Positions 17,669 through 27,407 of a stretch of DNA of 64,000 nucleotides are shown one piece after another. The position numbers and the translations under genes are program-made. Each line of letters starts with the position of its first letter. Positions within the stretch are counted from its first letter, which is position 1. Under the pieces are notes generated by a model. It worked only from the letters and a program-made list of their open reading frames with translations, had not been told where the DNA came from and did no database searches. The DNA is from JBOFGK01 sp051649085 (GTDB lineage: Bacteria > Bacillota_I > Bacilli_A > UBA3375): contig JBOFGK010000034.1 of the NCBI GenBank assembly GCA_051649085.1, positions 62,001 through 126,000 on the forward strand, in the 5' to 3' direction.

Positions 17669-17808
17669 TTATAAAATATTTTACTTTTCTTTTTTTTGAT
17701 TTTTCAACTTTATAGTATTTACGAATGAATATTATAAATAATTTCCTACTCAAAAAATATAATAAATATTATGTTGTTCTTAAAAAAATCCTATTAGAGC
17801 AAGACAAG

Positions 17809-17817
17809 TGATATAAT
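17809..17817 (+). promoter_or_regulatory. Extended -10 promoter for ruvB
   Basis: TGATATAAT at 17809-17817, 28 bp before the ruvB start, without a convincing -35. The same nonamer occurs before the surface protein and the DUF969 gene, and TG-extended promoters can act without a -35. Confidence 0.6.
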
Positions 17818-17844
17818 CTATATACAGCATGATAAAGGAGCAAA

Positions 17845-18828
17845 ATGCGTAATGAGTTAACAGAAACAAACTTTACAGCAAATGATAATGTCGAACTAAT
17901 GCTACGTCCTCAAACACTTGATGAATACATTGGACAAGCACAAATCGTTGATAATTTAAAAATATTTATATCAGCGGCTAAAAAACGAAGTGAAGTTTTA
18001 GATCACTTGTTATTTTATGGACCACCCGGACTTGGAAAAACTACACTTTCACACATAATTGCTTTAGAAATGGGTGTCGATATTAAAGTTACAAATGGAC
18101 CATCACTTGAAAAGCCTGGAGATGTTGCCGCAATTTTATCGTTACTTCAACCTGGGGACATTTTATTTATCGATGAAATTCATCGATTACCTAAAATTGT
18201 TGAAGAGGTTTTATACTCGGCAATGGAAGATTTTAAAATTGATATCATTATTGGAAAAGATACAAATGCAAAAACTTTAAACATTGATCTAGCACCATTC
18301 ACATTGATTGGGGCTACTACAAGACCAGGTGATTTGACAAATCCACTACGTGACCGATTTGGAATTGATTGTCGATTAGAATATTATACACTTGAAGAAA
18401 TTGCAACAATTATTAATCGAACAGCAAGTGTTTTCGAAACGGCAATTGAAAAAGATGCTTGTAGTTTATTAGCAAAATGTGCAAGATCAACTCCTAGAAT
18501 AGCTAACCGTTTATTTCGCAGAGTTCGTGATTTTGCAGAAGTATTAAATGATGGGGTCGTCGATTTGGAAATTACAAACGAAGCACTTTCTCGCTTAAAA
18601 GTTGATAAAAGTGGACTTGATAAAATTGATCATAAAATTTTAAACACAATTATTGAGAACTTTAATGGTGGACCAGTTGGGATTGAAGCATTAGCTTCAT
18701 CAATTGGAGAAGATGCAGCAAATATTGAAGAAGTATATGAACCTTATTTATTGCAACAAGGTTTTATTAATCGAACACCACGTGGAAGAATTGCAACTGA
18801 AAAAGCTTATCAACATTTAGGGATTTAA
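17845..18828 (+). CDS. ruvB: Holliday junction branch migration ATPase RuvB
   Basis: 327 residues. Walker A GPPGLGKTT (about residue 58), Walker B LFIDEIHR, sensor 1 GATTRPG and the arginine finger region PLRDRFG are present, with the C-terminal winged helix ending in RTPRGRIAT. It is the motor that drives branch migration with RuvA. No ruvA is beside it in this window, whereas ruvA-ruvB pairs are usual; recU, the matching resolvase, lies 12 kb away. Confidence 0.97.
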   Translation: MRNELTETNFTANDNVELMLRPQTLDEYIGQAQIVDNLKIFISAAKKRSEVLDHLLFYGPPGLGKTTLSHIIALEMGVDIKVTNGPSLEKPGDVAAILSLLQPGDILFIDEIHRLPKIVEEVLYSAMEDFKIDIIIGKDTNAKTLNIDLAPFTLIGATTRPGDLTNPLRDRFGIDCRLEYYTLEEIATIINRTASVFETAIEKDACSLLAKCARSTPRIANRLFRRVRDFAEVLNDGVVDLEITNEALSRLKVDKSGLDKIDHKILNTIIENFNGGPVGIEALASSIGEDAANIEEVYEPYLLQQGFINRTPRGRIATEKAYQHLGI

Positions 18829-18950
18829 AAAATAATAAGCACAAATTAAAAGAATTTATTAATATAAAATAAAGAGAAGACTAAAAAATAAATAATGATG
18901 ATTCACTTGAAAAAAGGCAAAAGACCTAAACGATAAAATTAGGAGCTAAA

Positions 18951-21900
18951 ATGCTAATTGGTTTACTAGTGGATAATGAAGAAGTACAAATTATTTATGG
19001 AGAGTCTTCTTTCTTATTTATAAACGACAAACAAGAAATTGAACTTGAAATTCCAGATTTAACAACAAATAATTACTTTATTGTTGGTAAGTTTAAATTA
19101 TATGCTTTTCCAATACCAAACTTTCAAAGATATCAAATTAACCAAAACAAGTTTACGATAGGTAATTCTAAAGCAATGGAAATTGTCAATTTATATGAAC
19201 AGATGCATTGCCAAATTTGTTTTAAAACTCGGAAAATTATAACCAAATCTTGTTCAATTATTATCAATCGAAAATTGTATCAATCGAAAAATTTAAACAA
19301 ACTTCCCCCAATAAAAAACAATGATGAACTAATTGTTGAGTTTGCGGTGATTATTAAAATAATTGATTTAAAGCAACATATTGTTGAAATTGGAATATTA
19401 AATCCAATATATAAAATAAATAAAAAAATCATTCAACAGTCAATAAAACAGGCAAAAGAAGAAATATCATTTGATAATTTTAAACCAAGTCCTCAAACTT
19501 TTAAATCTATTATCACTAAGAGAATTATTGTAAATTCACCTCCTGAAAGCGAACGTAAGCAAAAACTTTCGGAACTTTTTAAACGAATCATTCCAATTAT
19601 TATTTCTGTGGGAATTACAATTTTTATTTTCTTAAAAGTTGCTCGAAATATTTATTTTATTGGGGGAATAATTACAACATGTTTGTCAATTGTATTGGCA
19701 ATTATTAGTTATGTAAGTGAAAAAAAAGAGATTAAAACCTATAATCAAAAGCGTGAGCAAGTCTACAAAAACTATTTAGAAGAGCAAGCAAAAGAAATTG
19801 AAAAGTTAAGAATCACAATTCAAAAAAATACTGATTTTAATTGTCCAAATAATCGAAGCTTAATCGAATGCTTAAGGACAAATAAGTTAAGAATATACGA
19901 AAGAACATTAAAAGATAATAATTATTTAGAAGCAAGAATCGGAATGGTTGCAGTGGATGATATGTATGAAATAGAAGATAATCAACATCGATTGGAAGTT
20001 GAAGAAAATAAACTTGAACTATTGAAAAAACAGTACGTAATGGAGTATCGAAAGCCTTTGATAATTGCGAAAAAAATTGATTTAAAAACTACAAATTTAG
20101 GAATTATTAGTGAAAAACAAATTGGATACAACTATTTACAAAACCTTATATTGAATATTGTCTTATTGCATTCGTATGAAAATTTAAAATTAATTTTTCT
20201 AACAACGAATGAAAACCAAAGGTATTTCCAGATGTTTAGATTTCTCAAACATTTAACCTTGGTTGATATAAGTGTATCACAAAGTGCGATGAACAGTACA
20301 TTTATCTTAACAGATGTACATCAAGTTGAATTATTTGTAAGTCAACTTGTAAACAAATGTTTAGCACAAACAAACACACACAACACAAAACCTCGGTTAT
20401 TATTTGTCGTTGATAATTTGGAAATGCTAGAAAATTTAGACTGTGAAAAACTCTTTAACAGCTCAAAGGATCGAGTTTGCAGTTTAATTCAAATTACATC
20501 AAAAAAAAGTGAGTTATTAGAGCATATTAATACGATTATAGAAATTAGAAAATCAATAAAAACAAGTAAAAAACAAACAATAACTTATAACTTTAAAATT
20601 GCTATGGAAAAAAATCAATATCAAAATAAAAACATAATTGCTGATGAATTATTCAAATCAGATGAACTAGAATTACTATGTCGAGAATTAAGTATGATAA
20701 CTCATCAAACAAAAAAAAGTCAAATGATTCCAAATAGTCTTGGTTTATTTGCACTAATTGATACGACACATTTAAACTCGGTTGATATTTTTCAAAATTG
20801 GGCAAATAACAATAGTTTTATGGATTTAAAATGTCCAATAGGCGTTAGTTCAAATAACCATAAAGTGATTATTGATTTACATGAAGAAGCAGATGGACCG
20901 CATGGTATAATTGCCGGAACAACTGGTAGTGGAAAAAGTGAATTTCTTCAAACATTAATTTTAAGTTTAGCAATTAATTATTCACCAGTTGATTTAAATT
21001 TCTTCATCATTGATTTTAAAGGTGGAGCAATTGCAAGTGAGCTCGCAGAAATTCCTCATATTCAAGGAATAATTACTAACCTTGATGTGCTTGAATTAAA
21101 ACGTGCGATTGAATCTTTAAAAGGTGAGATTACATATCGCCAACAATTATTGAAAAGGCATAATGTCATTCATATTCATGAGTATCAGAAAATGTATTTA
21201 GATCATCAAGTTGATATACCATTACCGAAGTTAATTATCGTTTGCGATGAATTTGCTGAACTTAAAACTAAATATCCAGAATATATGCAAGAGATTATTT
21301 CGATTGCAAGAATCGGTCGTAGTTTAGGATTTCAATTATTATTAGCAACTCAAAAACCGGGTGGAATAATTGATGAACAAATATTAACAAACACAAATTT
21401 TCGCGTATGTTTAAAGGTTGGTAGTCAATCAGACTCAAGAGATGTAATTAAAACTGATGATGCAGCAAAAATAACAGTAACAGGACGTGGCTATTTAAGT
21501 GTTGGAAATAATGAACGTTACGAATTATTTCAATCTGCATATACAAAGACATTACTTGCAAAGCCAACAACTGAATTAAAACAAGCTCAAGTTATGCTTG
21601 TAAATGAAAATAGACAAATTGACTTAATTAAAATGAGTAAAAAACTTCAAAATAAAAATAGTATAATGCAAGAGCGAGTAACTGAGTTGTCTTACACTAG
21701 TGAGTTAATTAAAAAGTGTGCGAACACACTGAATTTTACAAGTGTGCGTAAAATTTGGAATCCAGCTCTTTTAGAATATAAACCAATTGATTTTGAAAGT
21801 TTGATTGACGCTAATGCTTTAAAGAAAACAGATGAATTAAATTTAAATATCAACTTAGGAGTTGTTGACATTCCAAAGGAGCAAAAACAACTAGAGTTAA

Positions 21901-23306
21901 GTATAAATCTAGCAGAAAAAAGAGTAATCGGAATTTTTGGTACAACTCAAAGCGGAAAGACGCAAACGTGTATGACAATGCTTTTACTACTCGCATCACA
22001 AAATAGTTCTCAAAAATTACAAATCCAAATAATTGATCAAGCAGTGAGTGAATTGCATTGGTTAAAGCGGTTGAATCATGTTGCAAATTATCTATTAGTT
22101 GAGGATGTTGTGCGAATCAGAAGGCTATTTAAACAACTAGAAAGTGAGGTTATAAAACGAAAACAAGTGTACTTAAAACAACAAACATTAGATTGTAGTG
22201 AGTTTCCAATAATAATTTTAGTTGTTGATTGTTATGAAAGTTTAAAAGAAATTGATTTGGATTTAGCAGAGAGATTAAACTTACTAGTTAAGAAGGGAGC
22301 ACAAGTCAACATCTTTTCATTAATAATAGCAAATCAAAGCGGTTCACTTAAATATCAATTAGCAAGTATGATTACAACTAGATTACAATTCTATACACTG
22401 GAAAAAGCAGAAGTCATTCAAACTGTTGGGTACTCAGACTATCAACTACAATCGACGGCTGGAAGATTTCTAATTAACTTAAAAGAAGTAGTTTTAGGTC
22501 AAGTATACTATTTGCTAAATACAGAGCAATTCTCAAATTACATAGTAAATGAATTAAGTGGAATGGATGCAAAACCAAACCAATCTATCTCAACGTTTGT
22601 TCATGTAATCAATCAACACAATCCACATATTAATGAAAGTTTAGCAGAAATGCCAGAAGAAGTAAAGTTTAAAAAAAGTGATAAAGTATATGATCAGATA
22701 TTTATTGGTTATAGTTATGAAACGTATCGTGAATTATTTATAGAATATAATGATTATTTAATTGTGTCAGCAAATCAACAAAAAATTAGAATAATTATTC
22801 ACTTTTTTCTAGAACAATTCAAAATAACTAAATGTGAAGAAGAAAACAAAAATCTACGAATAAATATTCTCCTACTAGAAATTGAAAATACAATGCTTTT
22901 TGTAGAAGAAGCAATTAATATTCGTAAATACTCACTTGACAAATTAGAAAGCTTTATTCAGGATTTGAATGTAATTAATAAGCAGCAACTGAAACAACAA
23001 ATAAAATTTCTTGTCATAATTGCGGTTCCGAATAAAGTGCTTGCTTTAGAAAAACAATCAAGTTTACAGATGCTTGAACAAGAACTCAATCAAAGACGAA
23101 ATTATCAAATAGTGATGACAATGGACTTAGGTTATCCACAAACAGTAATCGAGAGATATGGGTTAATGTTAAATCAGAAAGTAATTATAGAAGATTTAAG
23201 AAATATTACAACCTTCAGCCTACCATTAATCAACGATGTGTATAATGATGGAGATGCTTATTTAGTAAAGGGGAATCAAGTGGAGAAGTTTAAAATAGCA
23301 GAATGA
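18951..23306 (+). CDS. EssC-like FtsK/SpoIIIE ATPase of type VII secretion
   Basis: 1451 residues, the usual EssC size. Residues 1-180 form two FHA-like beta modules (QRYQINQNKFTIGNSKAM is typical), residues about 213-260 hold two transmembrane helices, then a coiled coil to about 360. Three FtsK/SpoIIIE modules follow: D1 with Walker A GTTGSGKS (about 656) and LIIVCDEFAEL; D2 with GTTQSGKT (about 997) and LVVDCYE; D3 (about 1230 on), whose P-loop is lost (SANQQK). D3 degeneration is common in the family. In Bacillota EssC powers export of WXG100 proteins through EsaA/EssA/EssB. None of those partners is in this window, so the gene stands alone. Confidence 0.85.
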   Translation: MLIGLLVDNEEVQIIYGESSFLFINDKQEIELEIPDLTTNNYFIVGKFKLYAFPIPNFQRYQINQNKFTIGNSKAMEIVNLYEQMHCQICFKTRKIITKSCSIIINRKLYQSKNLNKLPPIKNNDELIVEFAVIIKIIDLKQHIVEIGILNPIYKINKKIIQQSIKQAKEEISFDNFKPSPQTFKSIITKRIIVNSPPESERKQKLSELFKRIIPIIISVGITIFIFLKVARNIYFIGGIITTCLSIVLAIISYVSEKKEIKTYNQKREQVYKNYLEEQAKEIEKLRITIQKNTDFNCPNNRSLIECLRTNKLRIYERTLKDNNYLEARIGMVAVDDMYEIEDNQHRLEVEENKLELLKKQYVMEYRKPLIIAKKIDLKTTNLGIISEKQIGYNYLQNLILNIVLLHSYENLKLIFLTTNENQRYFQMFRFLKHLTLVDISVSQSAMNSTFILTDVHQVELFVSQLVNKCLAQTNTHNTKPRLLFVVDNLEMLENLDCEKLFNSSKDRVCSLIQITSKKSELLEHINTIIEIRKSIKTSKKQTITYNFKIAMEKNQYQNKNIIADELFKSDELELLCRELSMITHQTKKSQMIPNSLGLFALIDTTHLNSVDIFQNWANNNSFMDLKCPIGVSSNNHKVIIDLHEEADGPHGIIAGTTGSGKSEFLQTLILSLAINYSPVDLNFFIIDFKGGAIASELAEIPHIQGIITNLDVLELKRAIESLKGEITYRQQLLKRHNVIHIHEYQKMYLDHQVDIPLPKLIIVCDEFAELKTKYPEYMQEIISIARIGRSLGFQLLLATQKPGGIIDEQILTNTNFRVCLKVGSQSDSRDVIKTDDAAKITVTGRGYLSVGNNERYELFQSAYTKTLLAKPTTELKQAQVMLVNENRQIDLIKMSKKLQNKNSIMQERVTELSYTSELIKKCANTLNFTSVRKIWNPALLEYKPIDFESLIDANALKKTDELNLNINLGVVDIPKEQKQLELSINLAEKRVIGIFGTTQSGKTQTCMTMLLLLASQNSSQKLQIQIIDQAVSELHWLKRLNHVANYLLVEDVVRIRRLFKQLESEVIKRKQVYLKQQTLDCSEFPIIILVVDCYESLKEIDLDLAERLNLLVKKGAQVNIFSLIIANQSGSLKYQLASMITTRLQFYTLEKAEVIQTVGYSDYQLQSTAGRFLINLKEVVLGQVYYLLNTEQFSNYIVNELSGMDAKPNQSISTFVHVINQHNPHINESLAEMPEEVKFKKSDKVYDQIFIGYSYETYRELFIEYNDYLIVSANQQKIRIIIHFFLEQFKITKCEEENKNLRINILLLEIENTMLFVEEAINIRKYSLDKLESFIQDLNVINKQQLKQQIKFLVIIAVPNKVLALEKQSSLQMLEQELNQRRNYQIVMTMDLGYPQTVIERYGLMLNQKVIIEDLRNITTFSLPLINDVYNDGDAYLVKGNQVEKFKIAE

Positions 23307-23309
23307 AAA

Positions 23310-23329
23310 AAGAGAGTCGAAACTCTCTT
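23310..23329 (+). terminator. Bidirectional terminator, EssC-like / YitT
   Basis: AAGAGAGT (23310-23317), loop CGAA, ACTCTCTT (23322-23329), between two convergent genes. A CGAA tetraloop gives stability; U-runs are short on both sides. Confidence 0.65.
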
Positions 23330-23352
23330 AATTAAATATAATTATATACAAA

Positions 23353-24276
23353 TTACAATATTCGTTTAAAGCTTTCTTCATATGCTCCAATTACAGAATG
23401 GACAATAAAGACATTAATAAAAGAACCTTGGTCATGCTTCTTTACTATTTCAATAAAATTATAAACTTCAGATTTATCAATAGTAATCATCAATGTATTA
23501 TTTGGACTATTTGTATAGCCACCTTTGGAATCAATTAATGTTACCCCACGATAGTAATTTGCAAATATTTCTTCTTTAATTTTTTCAGCTTGACTAGTTA
23601 CTACAAATAAAGTATATTTATCGTGGATATTGAAGGTTTTATCAGTTGCAACTGCTGAAATATAAATATAAACAAACATGAAAATTCCGGTTGCAACAAC
23701 ACCTGTTAAAGCAATGGCAATGATAATAATGACAATGTTTAGCACTAGTTGAATAAAGCCGACAGATTTACCTTTGAATAATGAAAAGAAGACAGAAACG
23801 ATATCAGCTCCACCTCCAGAAGCACCTGCTTTAAGCATATAACCAACACCCATCCCACCAAGGATTGCGGCGATTGATGCTGAAATGATTAATACCTCAA
23901 TTTCTGTAAGTTGAATCCCCGAAAACATTATATTTTGTACAAAATCAATATCACTTGGGATAAGTGCTGATAAAATAGAAGTTAATGCAACAATAAAAAC
24001 GGTCTTATATGTAAATTTCTTTCCAACATATTTGAAACTTATAATAATTAATGGAATATTGTAAATAAAGTAAATTAATGGTGAACTTAGATTAATACCT
24101 GTAATATTTTTCATAATGATCGTTGTTTCAATAGCAAGCCCCATTAAACCAGAAGGAAATAGCTGGAGGGGTGTTAGAAATAAGTTAATACCAACGACAT
24201 AAATGAAGGTCCCAAAGACCATATACACAAGTTGCTTTTTTTGATCTTGCCACATTGTTTTGAAAAAATTGATCAT
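23353..24276 (-). CDS. YitT-family membrane protein (DUF161 + DUF2179)
   Basis: 307 residues. Starts MINFFKTMWQDQKKQLVYMV with AGGAGGT upstream. Five to six transmembrane helices lie in residues 15-205, including GVGYMLKAGASGGGADIVSVFF, the glycine-rich signature of the YitT family. The C-terminal 90 residues are a soluble DUF2179 domain (YRGVTLIDSKGGYT, IDKSEVYNFIEIVKKHDQGSFINV). Members are widespread and mostly uncharacterised, with transport suspected. It ends the minus-strand group after the PBPs. Confidence 0.88.
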   Translation of the reverse strand: MINFFKTMWQDQKKQLVYMVFGTFIYVVGINLFLTPLQLFPSGLMGLAIETTIIMKNITGINLSSPLIYFIYNIPLIIISFKYVGKKFTYKTVFIVALTSILSALIPSDIDFVQNIMFSGIQLTEIEVLIISASIAAILGGMGVGYMLKAGASGGGADIVSVFFSLFKGKSVGFIQLVLNIVIIIIAIALTGVVATGIFMFVYIYISAVATDKTFNIHDKYTLFVVTSQAEKIKEEIFANYYRGVTLIDSKGGYTNSPNNTLMITIDKSEVYNFIEIVKKHDQGSFINVFIVHSVIGAYEESFKRIL

Positions 24277-24355
24277 TGTACCTCCTCATTTTGTAAATTT
24301 TCTTAATAGTTATAATTTGGGTGAAAGGATTCAAACAAAAATGAATAAATAATGC

Positions 24356-27346
24356 TTATTCAACAATTACTTTGATTTCACCTGTTTCATAGGTTAGTCC
24401 ACCTTTATCTTTAACACGCATTCTTACTGAATATGTTCCTGGAACATCAGATTTTATATTATTATCAAATAATTCAATGCTTTCAGTTAAATTACCATCT
24501 TCAGTATCAATTGCATTAGCACCAAGGGTTTTAGGGTTGATTTTAGCACCTTTTTTAATTGTAACAGATGTATTATAAAAGATTATTGGTGGCTGATTTT
24601 TTTGTTGTGATTTACAACTTGAAACATTATTAGTAATTGTTCCAATTGCAGGCTCAGATGGATCTTGTTTCATTGAATCTTCTAATACTAAACTAACTTC
24701 ATATCTTGATTGACAGCCTATAGTATCAATGATTTTTTGCATATCGATTGTATATGACTGCTTGTCTGTTACTTGAGCAATTTGTTTATTTTCGACATTA
24801 ATTGTCCACTTTAATTCACCATAGGAATTTGGTATATTCCATGAAAGTGTTGTGTCGTTTACTGACATAATTGGTTTTTCAGCAGGTTTTTTCAAACTGT
24901 TTTTATTTGGTGAATCAGCACTCCCTTTGATATACCAAGGAGCAAATTCTCCACAAGAACTAGAATTTCGTCCACAAATTTGTTCGATATTGTCTGGCTG
25001 TTTGTATGTAGAATTATAATCATAATAATCTGGTTTATTTTCTAGATAGTATGTCATCATATATCTAAACATCCCTTTATGCCAGTTAGGAAAACCACCT
25101 CCATAAAGATTTAAATTGTGTGTTCCTGATTCATCAGCTTCGAAAAAACCAGTCCATACTCCAACCGTTACTTCTGGTGTTAGACCAACTTCCCATTCAT
25201 CTCTAGTTGCTCCATCTGGAATCCCAATACTTAATTTAGTATCATCAAAATTTGATGTTCCTGTTTTTACTGCTAAACCGTTTAGTTCACCATCGATTAG
25301 AACAGGTCCAGAAACAGGAGGAGCAACTGCACCTTGAATTTTAGGATTCATCATTTGAGTCATCATGAAAGCAGTATCTTCTCCCATAACTCTTTCACGT
25401 TTAAAGATTGTCTCATCTGGACGATAAATTCCTTTGTCATCAGCTAATTTACGGTATTTTGAATTATCATTTATTTTTATATACTCAATTGTATGTGGAG
25501 TAGTTAGGTAACCACCATTTCCGAATGCAGCAAAAGCAGAGGTCATTTCATACATTGTTGCACCGTTTTCCCAACCTCCAATTGCCATTGGTTCGTAAAC
25601 ATGAGTTTCATCATCTTGGAAATCAGAAAAACCAAGGTTACTCATCCAATTTGTATAGGCTTCTGGTCCAATCTTTGCCATTGTTTCTTGAAATGCAAGG
25701 ACAGCGGTCGTGTTTTTTGAGCGAGCAAGTCCTGAAGCCATTGTCATTGGACCATTCCACGACCTTGCACCTAATGTAGGATAATCCCAGTTATAGAAAG
25801 GTGTTCCATCACTGAAGGTCATTTTTTTATCATTTAGAATATGACCGGTTGACCAATCAAGATATTCAATGGCAGGAGCATAAGCTGTAACTGGTTTTGC
25901 AGTAGAACCCGGCTGTCGATGATATGTCCGTAATAAATTACCTCCAAATTTGCTTGGATGACGTCCCAAACCGTTTCCGGCATAAATAGCACCAGTTTGT
26001 GTATCCATTGACATTGCAAGAGCTTGAAGTTTATCATCATCTGGAAAATTCAATGAATAATCAGCATGTTGCATTTCATTTTTTTCCATCATTCCATAAA
26101 CTCGTTTTTGTAGTTTAGGGTCCATATTTGTATGAATTTCCATACCTGCAGATCCGATATCAAATTCTTGATTTTTGAAAACAACTTCTTCAAGTTCATC
26201 TCTAACCATCGATAAATATGCAGCATTTTCTGGGGATGGTTCTAAACTTTTAAAGGAACCTTTTGGCTTTAAAGAAGCAACAATATCTTCTTTTTGTGCT
26301 TTATCATATTGAGCCTTAGAAAGTTTCTTGTTTTCAAGCATTGCATCTAAAATTAGATTTTTTCGGTTCACATATTCGACAGCACCGGTCGCATTGAAAT
26401 CCCACTCATCGTTTTCTGTACCATTACCGTTAGCATCTTTAGATGTTCGATATGGATTTAAAAGACCAGGCATATTTGGAATTCCAGCCAAACCAGCGGC
26501 TTCAGAAACCGTTAGTTCCTTTGGATCTTTTCCGTAGAAACAGTCTGTAGCATTAACTATTCCAAATCCACATTCAGAACCAAAATATGCAGTGTTAATA
26601 TAATTTTCTAAAATTTGATCTTTTGTGTAGATATTTTCAATTTTCCAAGCTAACATCATTTGAGTTAGTTTATATTTGATACCACTATCTCGTGGGTCAA
26701 ATTCTTCAATTTCTCCAGTTAAAGGATTCATTTTGTCATATGGCAATAAATATAGGTTTTTGGCAAGTTGCATTGTAAGTGAAGAACCTCCACCTTTGTC
26801 CCCTCCGGATAAAACAGCACGCCCCATTCCTATCCAGTTAATTCCGTGGTGCTCATAGAAGGTTCTATCTTCAATTGCAATTATTGCATTTATATAATCT
26901 TCACTGACATTATAATTTCCATCTTTATCTTTTAAACTCACCCATCTAATACTTTCAGGTGATAAACTTCCAATCATATTTCCTTCACGATCATAAACAA
27001 AAGATGAATCTTGATTTTTCCAAAAATCAAATGATTTAATATCCGGTGTATTTTGCCAAGTTATATAAGCGTAACCTAGTCCGATTGAACCAACAAGTAT
27101 TGTAGTGATAATACTGAACATAAATGTATATTTAAAAAATTTTTTAAAAGAAAATTTTTTGCTTCCAGCTTTTGAATTACGTTTTCTCGAAAATATTTGA
27201 ACTGAGTTAAAATTTTTCTTTTGTTCAACAACAATAGACTCTTCTGATTTTGAAGAGTCTACCTTATGTTTATTTGTCGTATTATTTTCCCCCATGGTAA
27301 ATGGATTTTTGTATCTTTTCTTATTTTTACCTTTTTGTTCTGCCAT
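24356..27346 (-). CDS. Class A penicillin-binding protein (GT51 + transpeptidase), paralogue 1
   Basis: 996 residues from ATG 27346, which has AGGAG eight bases upstream; an upstream in-frame TTG lacks a site. Order: basic cytoplasmic tail, transmembrane helix (about 73-95), GT51 with EDRTFYEHHG (catalytic Glu159) and GGSSLTMQLAKN, then a transpeptidase with STAK (about 479), SKN and KTGTSN. Between NPYR and the next helix is the acidic loop DANGNGTENDEWD. The C-terminus has an FN3-like stretch with a Cys pair and an Ig-like Big_3/DUF5011-type domain (NLTESIELFDNNIKSDVPG). Polymerises and crosslinks peptidoglycan outside the membrane. Confidence 0.95.
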   Translation of the reverse strand: MAEQKGKNKKRYKNPFTMGENNTTNKHKVDSSKSEESIVVEQKKNFNSVQIFSRKRNSKAGSKKFSFKKFFKYTFMFSIITTILVGSIGLGYAYITWQNTPDIKSFDFWKNQDSSFVYDREGNMIGSLSPESIRWVSLKDKDGNYNVSEDYINAIIAIEDRTFYEHHGINWIGMGRAVLSGGDKGGGSSLTMQLAKNLYLLPYDKMNPLTGEIEEFDPRDSGIKYKLTQMMLAWKIENIYTKDQILENYINTAYFGSECGFGIVNATDCFYGKDPKELTVSEAAGLAGIPNMPGLLNPYRTSKDANGNGTENDEWDFNATGAVEYVNRKNLILDAMLENKKLSKAQYDKAQKEDIVASLKPKGSFKSLEPSPENAAYLSMVRDELEEVVFKNQEFDIGSAGMEIHTNMDPKLQKRVYGMMEKNEMQHADYSLNFPDDDKLQALAMSMDTQTGAIYAGNGLGRHPSKFGGNLLRTYHRQPGSTAKPVTAYAPAIEYLDWSTGHILNDKKMTFSDGTPFYNWDYPTLGARSWNGPMTMASGLARSKNTTAVLAFQETMAKIGPEAYTNWMSNLGFSDFQDDETHVYEPMAIGGWENGATMYEMTSAFAAFGNGGYLTTPHTIEYIKINDNSKYRKLADDKGIYRPDETIFKRERVMGEDTAFMMTQMMNPKIQGAVAPPVSGPVLIDGELNGLAVKTGTSNFDDTKLSIGIPDGATRDEWEVGLTPEVTVGVWTGFFEADESGTHNLNLYGGGFPNWHKGMFRYMMTYYLENKPDYYDYNSTYKQPDNIEQICGRNSSSCGEFAPWYIKGSADSPNKNSLKKPAEKPIMSVNDTTLSWNIPNSYGELKWTINVENKQIAQVTDKQSYTIDMQKIIDTIGCQSRYEVSLVLEDSMKQDPSEPAIGTITNNVSSCKSQQKNQPPIIFYNTSVTIKKGAKINPKTLGANAIDTEDGNLTESIELFDNNIKSDVPGTYSVRMRVKDKGGLTYETGEIKVIVE

Positions 27347-27407
27347 ATTCTTTCTCCTAAAAAAGTTGTACAAATAATAATTTTATGTCACAATACTAAT
27401 TTTATAA

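Noticed and set aside
27347..27373. Longer start for PBP paralogue 1
   Set aside because: The TTG lies upstream of the AGGAG that serves ATG 27346, and the added residues are encoded by that site.
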